NCBI GenBank assembly: GCA_021158105.1
Contig: JAGGVH010000016.1
Coordinates: 1 to 49,023, forward strand
Reading direction: 5' to 3'
DNA from: Microcaldota archaeon
GTDB lineage: Archaea > Micrarchaeota > Micrarchaeia > Anstonellales > JAGGVH01
DNA: 49,023 nucleotides
Positions within the stretch are counted from its first letter, which is position 1. Each line of letters opens with the position of its first letter. A program made the translations under genes and the position numbers. The notes under the pieces were generated by a model. It searched no databases. It was not told the origin of the DNA and saw only the letters and a list, made by a program, of their open reading frames with translations. This document shows positions 10,565-20,540 of the stretch, one piece after another.

Positions 10565-11185
10565 TTACCTTGCAGCCCTTGCCATCCTTTCGATTTCATC
10601 TCTCTTCTTGACAGCATATGAATTCTGCAAGTCACCTTGGGCAGCATATATAATCTCATTAGCCAACGCCTCTGATAAAGAAATCTTTTTATTGAAACAC
10701 CTCATAAGCGATGCCAGTGCAATGTTCCTAAGTGCAAGGTCTAACCTCCTAGTAACAGAAATGTCAACTGCAACTTGATAAGACACACCACCGAACGACA
10801 CACGAGTCACATCCTCCCTAGGCGCAGAGTTTTGTATGGCATCAACGAGCACTTGAATAGGATTCTTTTTGGTTCTCTCATGAATGATGTCAAATGTCCG
10901 CATAACAATCTTTATAACCTTCTGCTTTTTGCCCTGGAGTTTACCATGTGTTCTTATAACTTTGCCCGAAATCTTGTCACCAGTACCGCCACGCATAAGT
11001 TTATTTATCAGTCTCTCAACAATGTTAACTTTATCCTTTCCAAATTGTTTTTTAACGTGCCTCCCAGCAGAATGTGGAGTATGGATAGGAGTAAGGGAAA
11101 TATGCGGTTTAAGTGAAATGTCACTAACTTCAATACCGTCAAATGAATATTTTCCAAACAAAAGAAAAGATTTTGACAAGTCCAT
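10565..11185 (-). CDS. rps7: 30S ribosomal protein S7 (uS7)
   Basis: SAGRHVKKQFGKDKVNIVERLINKLMRGGTG...NSAPREDVTRVSFGGVSYQVAVDISVTRRLDLALRNI. Confidence 0.97.
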   Translation of the reverse strand: MDLSKSFLLFGKYSFDGIEVSDISLKPHISLTPIHTPHSAGRHVKKQFGKDKVNIVERLINKLMRGGTGDKISGKVIRTHGKLQGKKQKVIKIVMRTFDIIHERTKKNPIQVLVDAIQNSAPREDVTRVSFGGVSYQVAVDISVTRRLDLALRNIALASLMRCFNKKISLSEALANEIIYAAQGDLQNSYAVKKRDEIERMARAAR

Positions 11186-11196
11186 GTTATCACCTT

Positions 11197-11625
11197 TTAC
11201 CTCTTAGGTTTTTCTTTCTTTTTCTTCCACAACAGTTTAAGGTCAATATTGTTAACTTTTTCAACTTTAAACCTGACTCCGGGGATTGAACCCATCTGTC
11301 CCCTCTGTGAACCGCCAAGACCAGACAATAATACTTCATCATGCTCATCAATATAATTGATTGCACTGTTTCCCGGTGCATGAGCAGTAACAACCTTCCC
11401 GTTCTTAACCAGCTGAACTTTGACACACTTTATCAGTCCTGAATGCGGCTGTTTTTGCTCAAGTGCACGTTTCTCTAAAACAATTCCTCTAACCATCGGC
11501 GCCTTCCCCGCAGGGTTATACTTAAAATTAAGGTTAAGTTTTCTCCGTTTCCATCTTTTTGATAACCATTTCTGTTTTTTTCTTCTCCTTAAAAGGTCTC
11601 TGCCTGCAAATTCACCATGACCCAT
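11197..11625 (-). CDS. rps12: 30S ribosomal protein S12 (uS12)
   Basis: GKAPMVRGIVLEKRALEQKQPHSGLIKCVKVQLVKNGKVVTAHAPGN. Confidence 0.97.
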   Translation of the reverse strand: MGHGEFAGRDLLRRRKKQKWLSKRWKRRKLNLNFKYNPAGKAPMVRGIVLEKRALEQKQPHSGLIKCVKVQLVKNGKVVTAHAPGNSAINYIDEHDEVLLSGLGGSQRGQMGSIPGVRFKVEKVNNIDLKLLWKKKKEKPKR

Positions 11626-11694
11626 AATACCACCATATTAACATATTATTACACACTTTCACTTTCCACTGTTACACTTAATATAATATATCCA

Positions 11695-12111
11695 TTATTT
11701 TGTTATAAGTTTCAACTCTTTACCATACAATCTCTTTATTATGTCCCTATTTCTTTTAATGATTTCACCACCCTTACCAATTGCAAGCCCGCGATGTTTC
11801 AAATTAATAGTAACATGAACAGTGTCATCTTGTTCACTAACTGAGATTATTTGAATATTAGACATCAAATACTTTATAAATACTTCTATGTTTGGATTAT
11901 ACTCAACAATCCTAACATTCTTTTTAAATTTTTCTTTTAACCTTTTAATAGATGATGCATCACGCCCTATACTTTTACGCAGGAGCCCACGATTGACAAC
12001 GAATAACACATTATTATCTGTAATAACACAGTCCATAGGAGAAACATGTGTTATCCTTTCAAACAGGTTCATTGAACCCAATGTTGTGCTGTCGATAACT
12101 CTTTTTATCAA
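11695..12111 (-). CDS. nusA: NusA-like transcription termination/antitermination protein (KH domains)
   Basis: Position between L30e and S12; KH-like NLKHRGLAIGKGGEIIKRNRDIIKRLYGK. Confidence 0.9.
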   Translation of the reverse strand: MIKRVIDSTTLGSMNLFERITHVSPMDCVITDNNVLFVVNRGLLRKSIGRDASSIKRLKEKFKKNVRIVEYNPNIEVFIKYLMSNIQIISVSEQDDTVHVTINLKHRGLAIGKGGEIIKRNRDIIKRLYGKELKLITK

Positions 12112-12126
12112 AAAATCCCCTTTTAT

Positions 12127-12435
12127 CTATTTGAAAACGTCCAACACCTTTGAGTCGCCCTCATTCAATATTACCATAACTGAAATCGGATGCGGCCGGC
12201 CACATGTCTCACCCAACCGTATTGCAGAATTGGGGTATATGACCAACGGAATCTGTGCAAGTTCTGAATAATATGTTATATCATTCTTTATATCCTTTGG
12301 ACTATCATTAGACAAAATAATCAGTTTGCCTTCACCATTCATCACACTTCTTTTGCATTCATTAATTCCTATGACAACTTTACCAGTATTGTATGCCAAC
12401 CTAATATTCTTTTCAATCGTTCCGATATCTTTCAT
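12127..12435 (-). CDS. rpl30e: 50S ribosomal protein L30e
   Basis: TGKVVIGINECKRSVMNGEGKLIILSNDSP; canonical position after rpoA2. Confidence 0.93.
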   Translation of the reverse strand: MKDIGTIEKNIRLAYNTGKVVIGINECKRSVMNGEGKLIILSNDSPKDIKNDITYYSELAQIPLVIYPNSAIRLGETCGRPHPISVMVILNEGDSKVLDVFK

Positions 12436-12456
12436 AAAAATCACCTACTCCATTTG

Positions 12457-13473
12457 TTAAAGTTTAACCTTTAATTTTACTCGCCCCGTACCCAACGGAA
12501 CTGTTTGACCAATCAGTATGTTCTCAGTCACGCCTTGTAACCTGTCAACTGTCCCAGTAACTGCCGCCTCAGTTATATGCCTGACAGTCTCTTCAAATGC
12601 TGCACGTGCAAACACACTGGGTTTGCCACCTGCTAACCCGTGCCGTCCGATTGATGTAATCTCACCATCAAAACACATTGCATCAGCAAGAAGCATAATA
12701 TGCCTCACATCAACATATAACCCTTGTGAATCCATAACATATTTAACCTGCTGTACCTGAACAGTTCTAGCAGCTTCAATACCCAATGTCTTCTCAACCT
12801 CTTTAACATCATTTGAAAATACCCTTGCGGTGTCAACACCTTCAACTTCTCTCACATCACTTATGTTTGACCCACTAGTAAAAATTATATATTCATCATT
12901 CTGCTGTATAACCATTGCTTTCTCAATACCCTTAACACCAGAAAGATGAAGCTTTGAAAGTTTAATGTAAACTTTTCTGATGTCAATCAATTTATTCTTA
13001 TTCCCAAACACAATTTTAATCTTATTATCTTTTGATGTAACCCTGACATCTTTCTCTTTAAAGAAACTTCTCACTTTTGATCGGATATTGTCCACACTAA
13101 TCCCATGATATTTAATCTCATCATTGTTTATAGTAATAACTATTGTTTTTTCACCAAGATCCTCTTTAACTTTTGCAACCTGATCCAATAATAAATATTC
13201 AATCCTGTGTGCAACTTCCATGGCTTTCTTCTCAGATTTTGCAAACTTTTTGTTGAGATGAATTTCCATTATTGGCTGTTTAGGTGTCTTGCGCGCATCA
13301 ACAAGTTCTATCAACCTTGGAAGGCCTGTCGGCACCTGTTCAGCCATGCCAGCATAATGGAACGCCCTCATAGTCATCTGGGTTCCAGGTTCACCAATAC
13401 TTTGCGCAGCAACAACACCTATTGGCTCATAAGGTGTTATCTTCCATTCATCCTTAATCTTTTTCTTAACCAT
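12457..13473 (-). CDS. rpoA2: DNA-directed RNA polymerase subunit A''
   Basis: PYEPIGVVAAQSIGEPGTQMTMRAFHYAG ... ARAAFEETVRHITEAAVTG. Confidence 0.97.
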   Translation of the reverse strand: MVKKKIKDEWKITPYEPIGVVAAQSIGEPGTQMTMRAFHYAGMAEQVPTGLPRLIELVDARKTPKQPIMEIHLNKKFAKSEKKAMEVAHRIEYLLLDQVAKVKEDLGEKTIVITINNDEIKYHGISVDNIRSKVRSFFKEKDVRVTSKDNKIKIVFGNKNKLIDIRKVYIKLSKLHLSGVKGIEKAMVIQQNDEYIIFTSGSNISDVREVEGVDTARVFSNDVKEVEKTLGIEAARTVQVQQVKYVMDSQGLYVDVRHIMLLADAMCFDGEITSIGRHGLAGGKPSVFARAAFEETVRHITEAAVTGTVDRLQGVTENILIGQTVPLGTGRVKLKVKL

Positions 13474-13484
13474 TAAAACCACCA

Positions 13485-16028
13485 TCACACATACTTATGA
13501 TACATTGAATATGTAGGATCAAGACCGTCACCACCATAAATAAACTGGATAATCTTACCAGACAACTCTCTTGCACTCAAATCATCACTAACATATATAT
13601 CCTGCAACGCATGTATCATCCTTCTTTGCATATATCCAGACCGTCCAGTCCTGAGTGCTTTTATAACCATCGAATCCCTACCACCCATACTTTGGAAGAA
13701 ATGCTCAACAGGTGTTAACCCTTCAAGGAAAGAACGCGGTATGAAACCTCTTGCCCTTGCACCAAGGTCACCCGGGAGAAAATGTGGCAATGTCCTGTTA
13801 TGGTACCCACGTGTCAACCTTTTACTTCTAACTGACTGCTGTCCAACCATTGCAGACATGTTAATTGTGTTAACTATTGAACCTCTTGCCTTGATCTTTG
13901 CAACGATCAATGCATTGTTATCAGGACCGAATGCATTCTCTATTATTTTCCCGCACAATTTTCTGGTCTTGCCATTTATTTCTAAGATTTTGTTTTCAAG
14001 CGTTTCCTTTAATGTCAATCCTGGTGCACGTTTTAATGTTTTATTCTTATACTTTAAAACTATTGCATCAATCTCTCTCTCAGCATTATTTATTATCTCC
14101 TTTATCTTCTTTTGTGTGGCATCATGCAATTCATATTCCCTGTACCCTAAAGAGAATCCCATAATCTTAAGAGTCGTTAGCCCTAACAATGTACTCCTAT
14201 TCACAAATTCCCTGCCAGCATCATACCCTTTCAAATAGGTCAACTGTTCACCGATTTCCCTATAACTTTTATTGTCAAGTGCACCTTGAACTAAAACACC
14301 ATTCTCAACTTTAACCTGTCCTTCTTCCTTATCAAGCGAATAAAAATCTGTCTTCTCAGAATAGTTTATTCCTTCAGGTATTAAGAGAGACATTAAAAGT
14401 TTACCTGAATATTTGTCACCAACATCAGGTTCGGGGAGGTGAGTAATCCCTGCAACAGATAATAAATAGGACGTTTCAACCTTGTCAAATACTGCATTAT
14501 ACGTAAGCTTAAAAGCTCCTGAAATGTGGTCCTCATTAGGTGCAATTATCATCCTACCATGACGAACAGACAACATCTGTTTGTGAGGCTCCATTAATTC
14601 TTTTGCTTCAACCTGTGCTTCAACACTCTGGATTATATGAAGATTCATCTCATCGCCATCAAAATCTGCATTGTATGGCGGGCACACTGCAGGGTTTATT
14701 CTTAATGTCTTGCCAGGCAACACTTTTGCAGTATGGCCCATTATAGACATCCTGTGAAGTGATGGTTGCCTGTTAAATAGTGTTATATCACCAGATATCA
14801 ATTGCCGTTCAACAACACACCCAGGAATAAGACCGTCAATAACTTCCTGTTTTGTATGTTCAGTGATCTTTACCCTGTGATTGTTTGGCATGATAACATA
14901 AACAGCCTTTGGATATTCATCTGATAAAATATACTTTTTAACTTCTTCAATGTTCCATGTCGTAACCTTGATAGGAACTGTTACCTCCTCTGCAATTGTC
15001 TGTGGAACACCTACCATGTTAATGTCAAGACGCGGGTCGGGTGATATAACAGTCCTAGCAGAAAAATTAACACGCTTACCTGAAAGGTTATACCTAAACC
15101 TTCCCTCCTTACCTTTCAATCGTTGTGCCAAAGTTTTTAATGCCCTACCTGACCTGTGACGGGCAGGAGGAGTGTTTGGGAGTTCATTATTGAAATATGT
15201 GCTCACATGATATTGCAACAGCTCCCATAAGTCTTCTATGATTAACTGCGGCGCGCCAGCATTGATGTTCATTTCCAACCTTTGATTAATCCTTATGATG
15301 TCAACAAGTTTGTGTGTCAAATCATCCTCAGACCGTTCGCCACTTTCCAAGGTTATCGACGGTCTAACGTTCACAGGCGGAACAGGCAGCACAGTTAACA
15401 CCATCCACTCCGGCCTCGCATGGATAGGATCAATCTTAAGCAATCTTAAATCATCATTTGATATGCCTTCTAACCATTCCCTAACTTCAGTGGGCAACAT
15501 TGCGACTTTATCTTTGTAAAAAGTTGTGGGTTTTAAAAGTGTAATCTCAGGTTGTTTAGCACCACAATGGGGGCATACATTACCTTTTAATTTCTTAGTT
15601 TTAAATTTCACAACAAGGTTTGAGGCTTCTTTCTCTTCATCTTCCATTGCTTCATACTCACTCAATTCAGCTTTTAACTTGTCAACATCTTTTTCATCTA
15701 ATATTACCCGATGACATTTTGGACATGTTGAACGTAGAAGATAAAGAATAATCTTTGAATACAAAGGATTTATGACCGGCCTAACAAGTTCAATCCTTCC
15801 AAAATGACCAGAACATGTTCCCATCCTGCCACCGCATGTCCTACACTTTAATCCCGGATCGATAACACCCATCCGAGTATCTATAAGGCCGTTCTCTATC
15901 GGATACCCATCATCATTGTACGTATCTGGAACTGTAACCTTAACTACACTCATCTTTCTAATCTCATCTGGAGATAATACTGTAAATCGCACGCCACCAA
16001 TCTTCTTATCAACTACCAAGTCAACCAT
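13485..16028 (-). CDS. rpoA1: DNA-directed RNA polymerase subunit A'
   Basis: NADFDGDEMNLH catalytic loop, zinc motif CRTCGGRMGTCSGHFGRIEL. Confidence 0.98.
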   Translation of the reverse strand: MVDLVVDKKIGGVRFTVLSPDEIRKMSVVKVTVPDTYNDDGYPIENGLIDTRMGVIDPGLKCRTCGGRMGTCSGHFGRIELVRPVINPLYSKIILYLLRSTCPKCHRVILDEKDVDKLKAELSEYEAMEDEEKEASNLVVKFKTKKLKGNVCPHCGAKQPEITLLKPTTFYKDKVAMLPTEVREWLEGISNDDLRLLKIDPIHARPEWMVLTVLPVPPVNVRPSITLESGERSEDDLTHKLVDIIRINQRLEMNINAGAPQLIIEDLWELLQYHVSTYFNNELPNTPPARHRSGRALKTLAQRLKGKEGRFRYNLSGKRVNFSARTVISPDPRLDINMVGVPQTIAEEVTVPIKVTTWNIEEVKKYILSDEYPKAVYVIMPNNHRVKITEHTKQEVIDGLIPGCVVERQLISGDITLFNRQPSLHRMSIMGHTAKVLPGKTLRINPAVCPPYNADFDGDEMNLHIIQSVEAQVEAKELMEPHKQMLSVRHGRMIIAPNEDHISGAFKLTYNAVFDKVETSYLLSVAGITHLPEPDVGDKYSGKLLMSLLIPEGINYSEKTDFYSLDKEEGQVKVENGVLVQGALDNKSYREIGEQLTYLKGYDAGREFVNRSTLLGLTTLKIMGFSLGYREYELHDATQKKIKEIINNAEREIDAIVLKYKNKTLKRAPGLTLKETLENKILEINGKTRKLCGKIIENAFGPDNNALIVAKIKARGSIVNTINMSAMVGQQSVRSKRLTRGYHNRTLPHFLPGDLGARARGFIPRSFLEGLTPVEHFFQSMGGRDSMVIKALRTGRSGYMQRRMIHALQDIYVSDDLSARELSGKIIQFIYGGDGLDPTYSMYHKYV

Positions 16029-16046
16029 GACACCACCTTATTCAAA

Positions 16047-17855
16047 CTAAGCCTTATCCTCTAAAAGGATTTTGGGGTTTACACCAAGAGAGATTATCTC
16101 ATCAAGCAATAATTGGAACGCATAACTAATCTCAACTTTATAGAACTTGTTACTGTCACCACATATAGGACAAACTGTCTTATTCTTTGTGTAATCAAAA
16201 TACCCTATAGAGCCACAGCGGGCACATACCAACATCGTAGATTTATCACTCTCTTCAAGCAATCTTTCTTTTATAAGCATAGATGACCCATAACCTATCA
16301 AACAATCCCTTTCCATCTCACCAAAACGTAGTCCGCCACCTCTTGCACGACCTTCAGTGGGCTGCCTTGTTAATAACTGCACTGGACCCCTCGACCGTGC
16401 GTGAATCTTATTAGATACAAGATGATGCAACCTCTGATAATAAACAACTCCAACAAAAATCTTTGCTCTTAGTTTTCTTCCAGTTATAGGGTCAAACATT
16501 TCCTCTTCACAATACTCATCAAACCCATTATCCTTTAACATTTTCTTAAAATCATCAATGTTATCATTAACAAATGCACTACCATCTATCCTTTTACCGA
16601 CTATTGAACCTGCCTTGCCACCCATCATTTCAATGATATGGCCAAACGTCATCCTAGATGGGATAGCATGAGTATTAACAATCAAATCAGGAACGATGCC
16701 ATCCTTAGTAAAAGGCATGTCCTCCTGTGGCAAAATCATTCCTATAACTCCTTTCTGTCCAGAACGCGCTGCAAACTTGTCACCCAGTTCAGGAACCTTA
16801 ATATCTCTAAGCCTAACCTCAACCATGCGATTGCCACCCAACGAATCAGTAACCATGACTGAATCAACTATACCCACCTGGCCAGACTTAACAGTTACTG
16901 AACTTTCCCTCTTTTTCTCCTCAATTATACCAAAAACTGAAATCTCTTCTAAGAACCTTGGCGGCGAAGTTTTGCCTATGAGCACGTCGCCACCTTTAAC
17001 ATTAACTTCCGGCGAGATTATACCGTCACTTCCTAAATACCTGTATGCCTCTTCAGACCGATACCCCAATATTGTAGGTGGTGGTATTTCAAACTTGTCC
17101 TTCTGTCCACTGGGATACCTTTTTTCCTCAGCAGTTGAAGTCCTAAACATAACTACTCTTCCCATCCCCCTGTCCAATGCACCTTTATTGATTATGATGG
17201 CATCTTCTGTGTTGTATTCATATGACAACACTGCAACAACAAAATTCTGGCCAGCCGCGTGGTTGCCCATCTTAAGATTTTCATAAGTCCGCGTTGTGAC
17301 CAAGGGTAGCTGTGGGTAGTACATAATATATGACCGTGACAAATAATAATTTGTATAATTTGCAGAGTACAATCCTAAAGACTGTTTTGTTTGTGACGCC
17401 GCCATTGCATTTCTGGATGATAAGTTATGGTTTGGATAAGGTAAACTGCCACCAACTGTACCTAACACTGAAATCAGGTCAACCTCCAAATGTGTATGTT
17501 TCTCGTTAAGTTCATTTTCCCATTGTGCAATATAAGCCATCTCTTCCTCTTCTGCATCTAAATATTCTATAACACCCATGTTAACTAAATCTTCCCATCC
17601 TATTTCATTAGAATTTAATTTGTCTTTAAGTTCCTGAGTAAGCCGTGATTTCCCATTGTCAACTATAATGTATGGCCTTCTCGCTCTTCCTCTGTCTGTG
17701 TTAATATAAAACGAATTGAATGTCTTATTGTATGAAAAGTTTGCATGTTTTGTTATTTCACCTTTCCTCCTGCTGGCAACGAGTTGGTTATAAAGTTCTA
17801 AAGGATTATCATGATACCCAACCAAGCACCCATTAACATAAACTCCAGTATTCAT
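16047..17855 (-). CDS. rpoB1: DNA-directed RNA polymerase subunit B'
   Basis: GNHAAGQNFVVAVLSYEYNTEDAIIINK, GDKFAARSGQKGVIG, RFGEMERDCLIGYG, C-terminal zinc motif. Confidence 0.97.
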   Translation of the reverse strand: MNTGVYVNGCLVGYHDNPLELYNQLVASRRKGEITKHANFSYNKTFNSFYINTDRGRARRPYIIVDNGKSRLTQELKDKLNSNEIGWEDLVNMGVIEYLDAEEEEMAYIAQWENELNEKHTHLEVDLISVLGTVGGSLPYPNHNLSSRNAMAASQTKQSLGLYSANYTNYYLSRSYIMYYPQLPLVTTRTYENLKMGNHAAGQNFVVAVLSYEYNTEDAIIINKGALDRGMGRVVMFRTSTAEEKRYPSGQKDKFEIPPPTILGYRSEEAYRYLGSDGIISPEVNVKGGDVLIGKTSPPRFLEEISVFGIIEEKKRESSVTVKSGQVGIVDSVMVTDSLGGNRMVEVRLRDIKVPELGDKFAARSGQKGVIGMILPQEDMPFTKDGIVPDLIVNTHAIPSRMTFGHIIEMMGGKAGSIVGKRIDGSAFVNDNIDDFKKMLKDNGFDEYCEEEMFDPITGRKLRAKIFVGVVYYQRLHHLVSNKIHARSRGPVQLLTRQPTEGRARGGGLRFGEMERDCLIGYGSSMLIKERLLEESDKSTMLVCARCGSIGYFDYTKNKTVCPICGDSNKFYKVEISYAFQLLLDEIISLGVNPKILLEDKA

Positions 17856-17889
17856 ATTACCACCTTATCTATTTTTTGAGTTTATTCAA

Positions 17890-19365
17890 TTATATCATCT
17901 TAACATTATTTTCCTTTAATTTCTCGATAATTGCATTAACATGCTCCTGTTCATTCTGTTCACCAGGAGTGACCTCTGTTATCAGTGCTAAATTCTTAAC
18001 AAGTGCAATGTTTGGACCTTCTGGACTTTCAGTGGGACAAATCTTTCCCCAATGAGTCCCATGCAAATCCCTTGCCAAGAAATGGGGATGTTTTTTACTG
18101 AGCGGGGAAATTACCCTTCTAAGATGGGATAACATCGAAAGATAACTTGTCCTGTCAAGAAGTTGTGCAACACCAGTCTGCCCTGCCACCCAATTGCCTG
18201 TTGCAAGCGCAATACGAATCCTGTCACTCAATGCATCAGGCCTGACTAAGTTCTGAACGATTAATCTTCGCCCTCTTGCCTCAGCCCTACTAGCTTGATA
18301 TTGAATATCCCTAACCAAAAACTTAAACGCATACCTGAACAAATCCTCCATCAGAACACCTGATATCTTAACCCTCTTATTAGCATAATGATCCTTATCA
18401 TCAGGAGCCACCCGTTCTGTGCCAACAAGGTTGGCACGATATGCCATCTCAATCAAAAACTTTGCCTTTTTGATCCTATCCTCTTTCTGTTTGCTGATAT
18501 GCGGGAGAAGATAAGTGTCCAACAACAATTCTGCACGCAATAATTGCTCTGCTTCATCACGATTGGGCATTACTCTCTTTCCCAAATATTTTAATGCATC
18601 ATCATTTGTCTTTGTTTTGTCCTCATCAAAATTAATAAGAAAATCGTTCTTTAACATTAAGTCATCAGGAAGATTTTCTAAGATTGCTTTATTATTCTTT
18701 AATCCTAATGCTTTCAATACAATAGTAAGATAAAGTTCAGTAGGTGAACTTGGGAATTCAAGCTTAAAAATACCATTGTTCTTACGTTCAACAACACATC
18801 TCGCTCTAAAACCATCTTTTGTTGAAAATATCTTTGAAATGACTATGGATTTTGTACCCTCTTTAGTAGTTATTAACCTATTTGGTGCAAGGTCTTCAAT
18901 GCCAACCAAAACCTTTTCACTTCCATTAATTATAAAATAACCACCAGGGTCATCAGGGTCTTCACCAGCATCGATCAATTCTTCAGAACTCATGTTTTCA
19001 AGATAACATAACTTTGATTTTAACATGACAGGCAATTCGCCTATGTAAACCTCTGAAACCATTGACTCTATACCGTGCATGACAGAAATGACTTCTAAGA
19101 AAATCGGTGCAGAATATGTTATCCCTCGTAAGCGAGCCTCGTTTGGCAAGATTTCTCTTCGAGAACCGTCAGCTTCAATGATCATCGGCTTTTCAAGCCT
19201 TACCTTTCCCAAACGTATGCTGTAACCTTCAATGTTGGTAGGTATGACGCCTACGTTGTCTATTATGCTCTGCATACCGTTGTCTATAAACCTGTTGTAA
19301 GATTCTAAATGTTGCCTAACAAAAGAATGTTCCCTAAAATACGCTTCCAATTCATTCTTAATCAT
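17890..19365 (-). CDS. rpoB2: DNA-directed RNA polymerase subunit B''
   Basis: YFIINGSEKVLVGIEDLAPN ... HPHFLARDLHGTHWGKICPTESPEGPNIALVKNLAL. Confidence 0.97.
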   Translation of the reverse strand: MIKNELEAYFREHSFVRQHLESYNRFIDNGMQSIIDNVGVIPTNIEGYSIRLGKVRLEKPMIIEADGSRREILPNEARLRGITYSAPIFLEVISVMHGIESMVSEVYIGELPVMLKSKLCYLENMSSEELIDAGEDPDDPGGYFIINGSEKVLVGIEDLAPNRLITTKEGTKSIVISKIFSTKDGFRARCVVERKNNGIFKLEFPSSPTELYLTIVLKALGLKNNKAILENLPDDLMLKNDFLINFDEDKTKTNDDALKYLGKRVMPNRDEAEQLLRAELLLDTYLLPHISKQKEDRIKKAKFLIEMAYRANLVGTERVAPDDKDHYANKRVKISGVLMEDLFRYAFKFLVRDIQYQASRAEARGRRLIVQNLVRPDALSDRIRIALATGNWVAGQTGVAQLLDRTSYLSMLSHLRRVISPLSKKHPHFLARDLHGTHWGKICPTESPEGPNIALVKNLALITEVTPGEQNEQEHVNAIIEKLKENNVKMI

Positions 19366-19457
19366 ATGACACCCCTCAAATATAATACTTTTCAATTACC
19401 ATACCTTTATTGCATTCTTCAACATAACCTCTAACTGATTAAAAGGTCAACTGAGAA

Positions 19458-19709
19458 TTATTCAACCACACGATAATAATCATATTCGCCAGTGAAATCC
19501 TTACGGTGAATCTTAATGATCATCCCTTTTGTAACTTTAAAACTGTGCTTGCGCATCATTATCTTTAAACCCATATCGTTCTTCTTAATCTTTGGAAGGT
19601 TTTGTTTTGTGGTGTTAAATTTCTTAAGAAGTTCTTCTTCCTCCTCTTTGCTTAGAGGCAAATGTTCTGGAATAAGCTCATGGTCAGAATATTTAATCTC
19701 ATCCTTCAA
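19458..19709 (-). CDS. rpoH: DNA-directed RNA polymerase subunit H (TTG start)
   Basis: HELIPEHLPLSKEEEEELLKKF...LPKIKKNDMG...VTKGMIIKIHRKDFTGEYDYYRVVE. Confidence 0.95.
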   Translation of the reverse strand: MKDEIKYSDHELIPEHLPLSKEEEEELLKKFNTTKQNLPKIKKNDMGLKIMMRKHSFKVTKGMIIKIHRKDFTGEYDYYRVVE

Positions 19710-19718
19710 TATATCACC

Positions 19719-19732
19719 ACCTGTGCACAGGT
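19719..19732. promoter_or_regulatory. Perfect 14-bp palindrome ACCTGTGCACAGGT in the rpoH promoter/leader
   Basis: Read directly; lies about 10 nt upstream of the rpoH start, downstream of an AT-rich TATA-like stretch (TTATAATTTTAAAA on the minus strand). Confidence 0.6.
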
Positions 19733-19888
19733 ATTGCAGGGTTTTAAAATTATAAAAGCATATACTTTAAATAACGAAAAGTTTATAAATGGTTTGGAAT
19801 ATGTGTAAGCTCTTCCATTATCCTGTTGTCCACCATATTCAATCTAATAAACTTTGATCAGCAATAACCTTTAACTTTTAAATTTAGA

Positions 19889-20494
19889 TTAATATTCTAT
19901 GTATACTTTTGTCTCATACTTCTCTTCAACCTTTCTCTTAAACTCGTTCGGATCTGCTTCAATACCATCAAACGTGTTGTAATGTATTGGGATAACAACC
20001 TTGGGTTTGATATGACCGACAGCTTCAACTGCATCATTAATGTTCATTGTATAAGTCCCACCTATAGGAAGAAGTGCAATGTCAATATTTTTTAAATCTT
20101 TCATCTCAGGTATAACATCTGTATCACCTGCATGATATATTCTTGCATTATCAATGTTAACAATAACACCTGTGCCCATTCCTTTCGGGTGAAACTTTTT
20201 ATCAATATTATAAGCATGGACAAACTCCAGCTTCACACCATTAATCTCTTTGATGTCACCTGGGGAAACATTAACCTGTGCATATTTACAGTCCGCCCCC
20301 ACAGTAACTGTATCATTCTTTAATATCTTTTTAGGGTCTGCACAATGGTCATAATGCTTATGAGTAAATATTACTATGTCAGCCTTTTCAGGATTATCAG
20401 GTAATACATAAGGATCTATATAAATCGTCTTTGAACCCTTTATCATTACAGACGCATGACCAAAAACTTTAACTTCAATGTTTCCATATTTCAT
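19889..20494 (-). CDS. Metal-dependent hydrolase, beta-lactamase superfamily (UPF0173-like)
   Basis: HASVMIKGSKTIYIDPY, FTHKHYDHC, ARIYHAGDTDVIPEMK, LPIGGTYTM, VVIPIHYNTF. Confidence 0.9.
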   Translation of the reverse strand: MKYGNIEVKVFGHASVMIKGSKTIYIDPYVLPDNPEKADIVIFTHKHYDHCADPKKILKNDTVTVGADCKYAQVNVSPGDIKEINGVKLEFVHAYNIDKKFHPKGMGTGVIVNIDNARIYHAGDTDVIPEMKDLKNIDIALLPIGGTYTMNINDAVEAVGHIKPKVVIPIHYNTFDGIEADPNEFKRKVEEKYETKVYIEY

Positions 20495-20540
20495 ATTATC
20501 ACCTTTTCATTATTCATATTAACACACCTTCAAAATCTAA

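Noticed and set aside
10386-10778. 130-aa plus-strand ORF
   Set aside because: It runs across the minus-strand tRNA-Gly and the 3' end of rps7; antisense artefact of conserved genes.
15295-15519. Plus-strand ORFs within rpoA1/rpoB genes (many, for example 13741..14238, 16696..17286)
   Set aside because: Antisense to highly conserved RNAP subunits; no recognisable domains.
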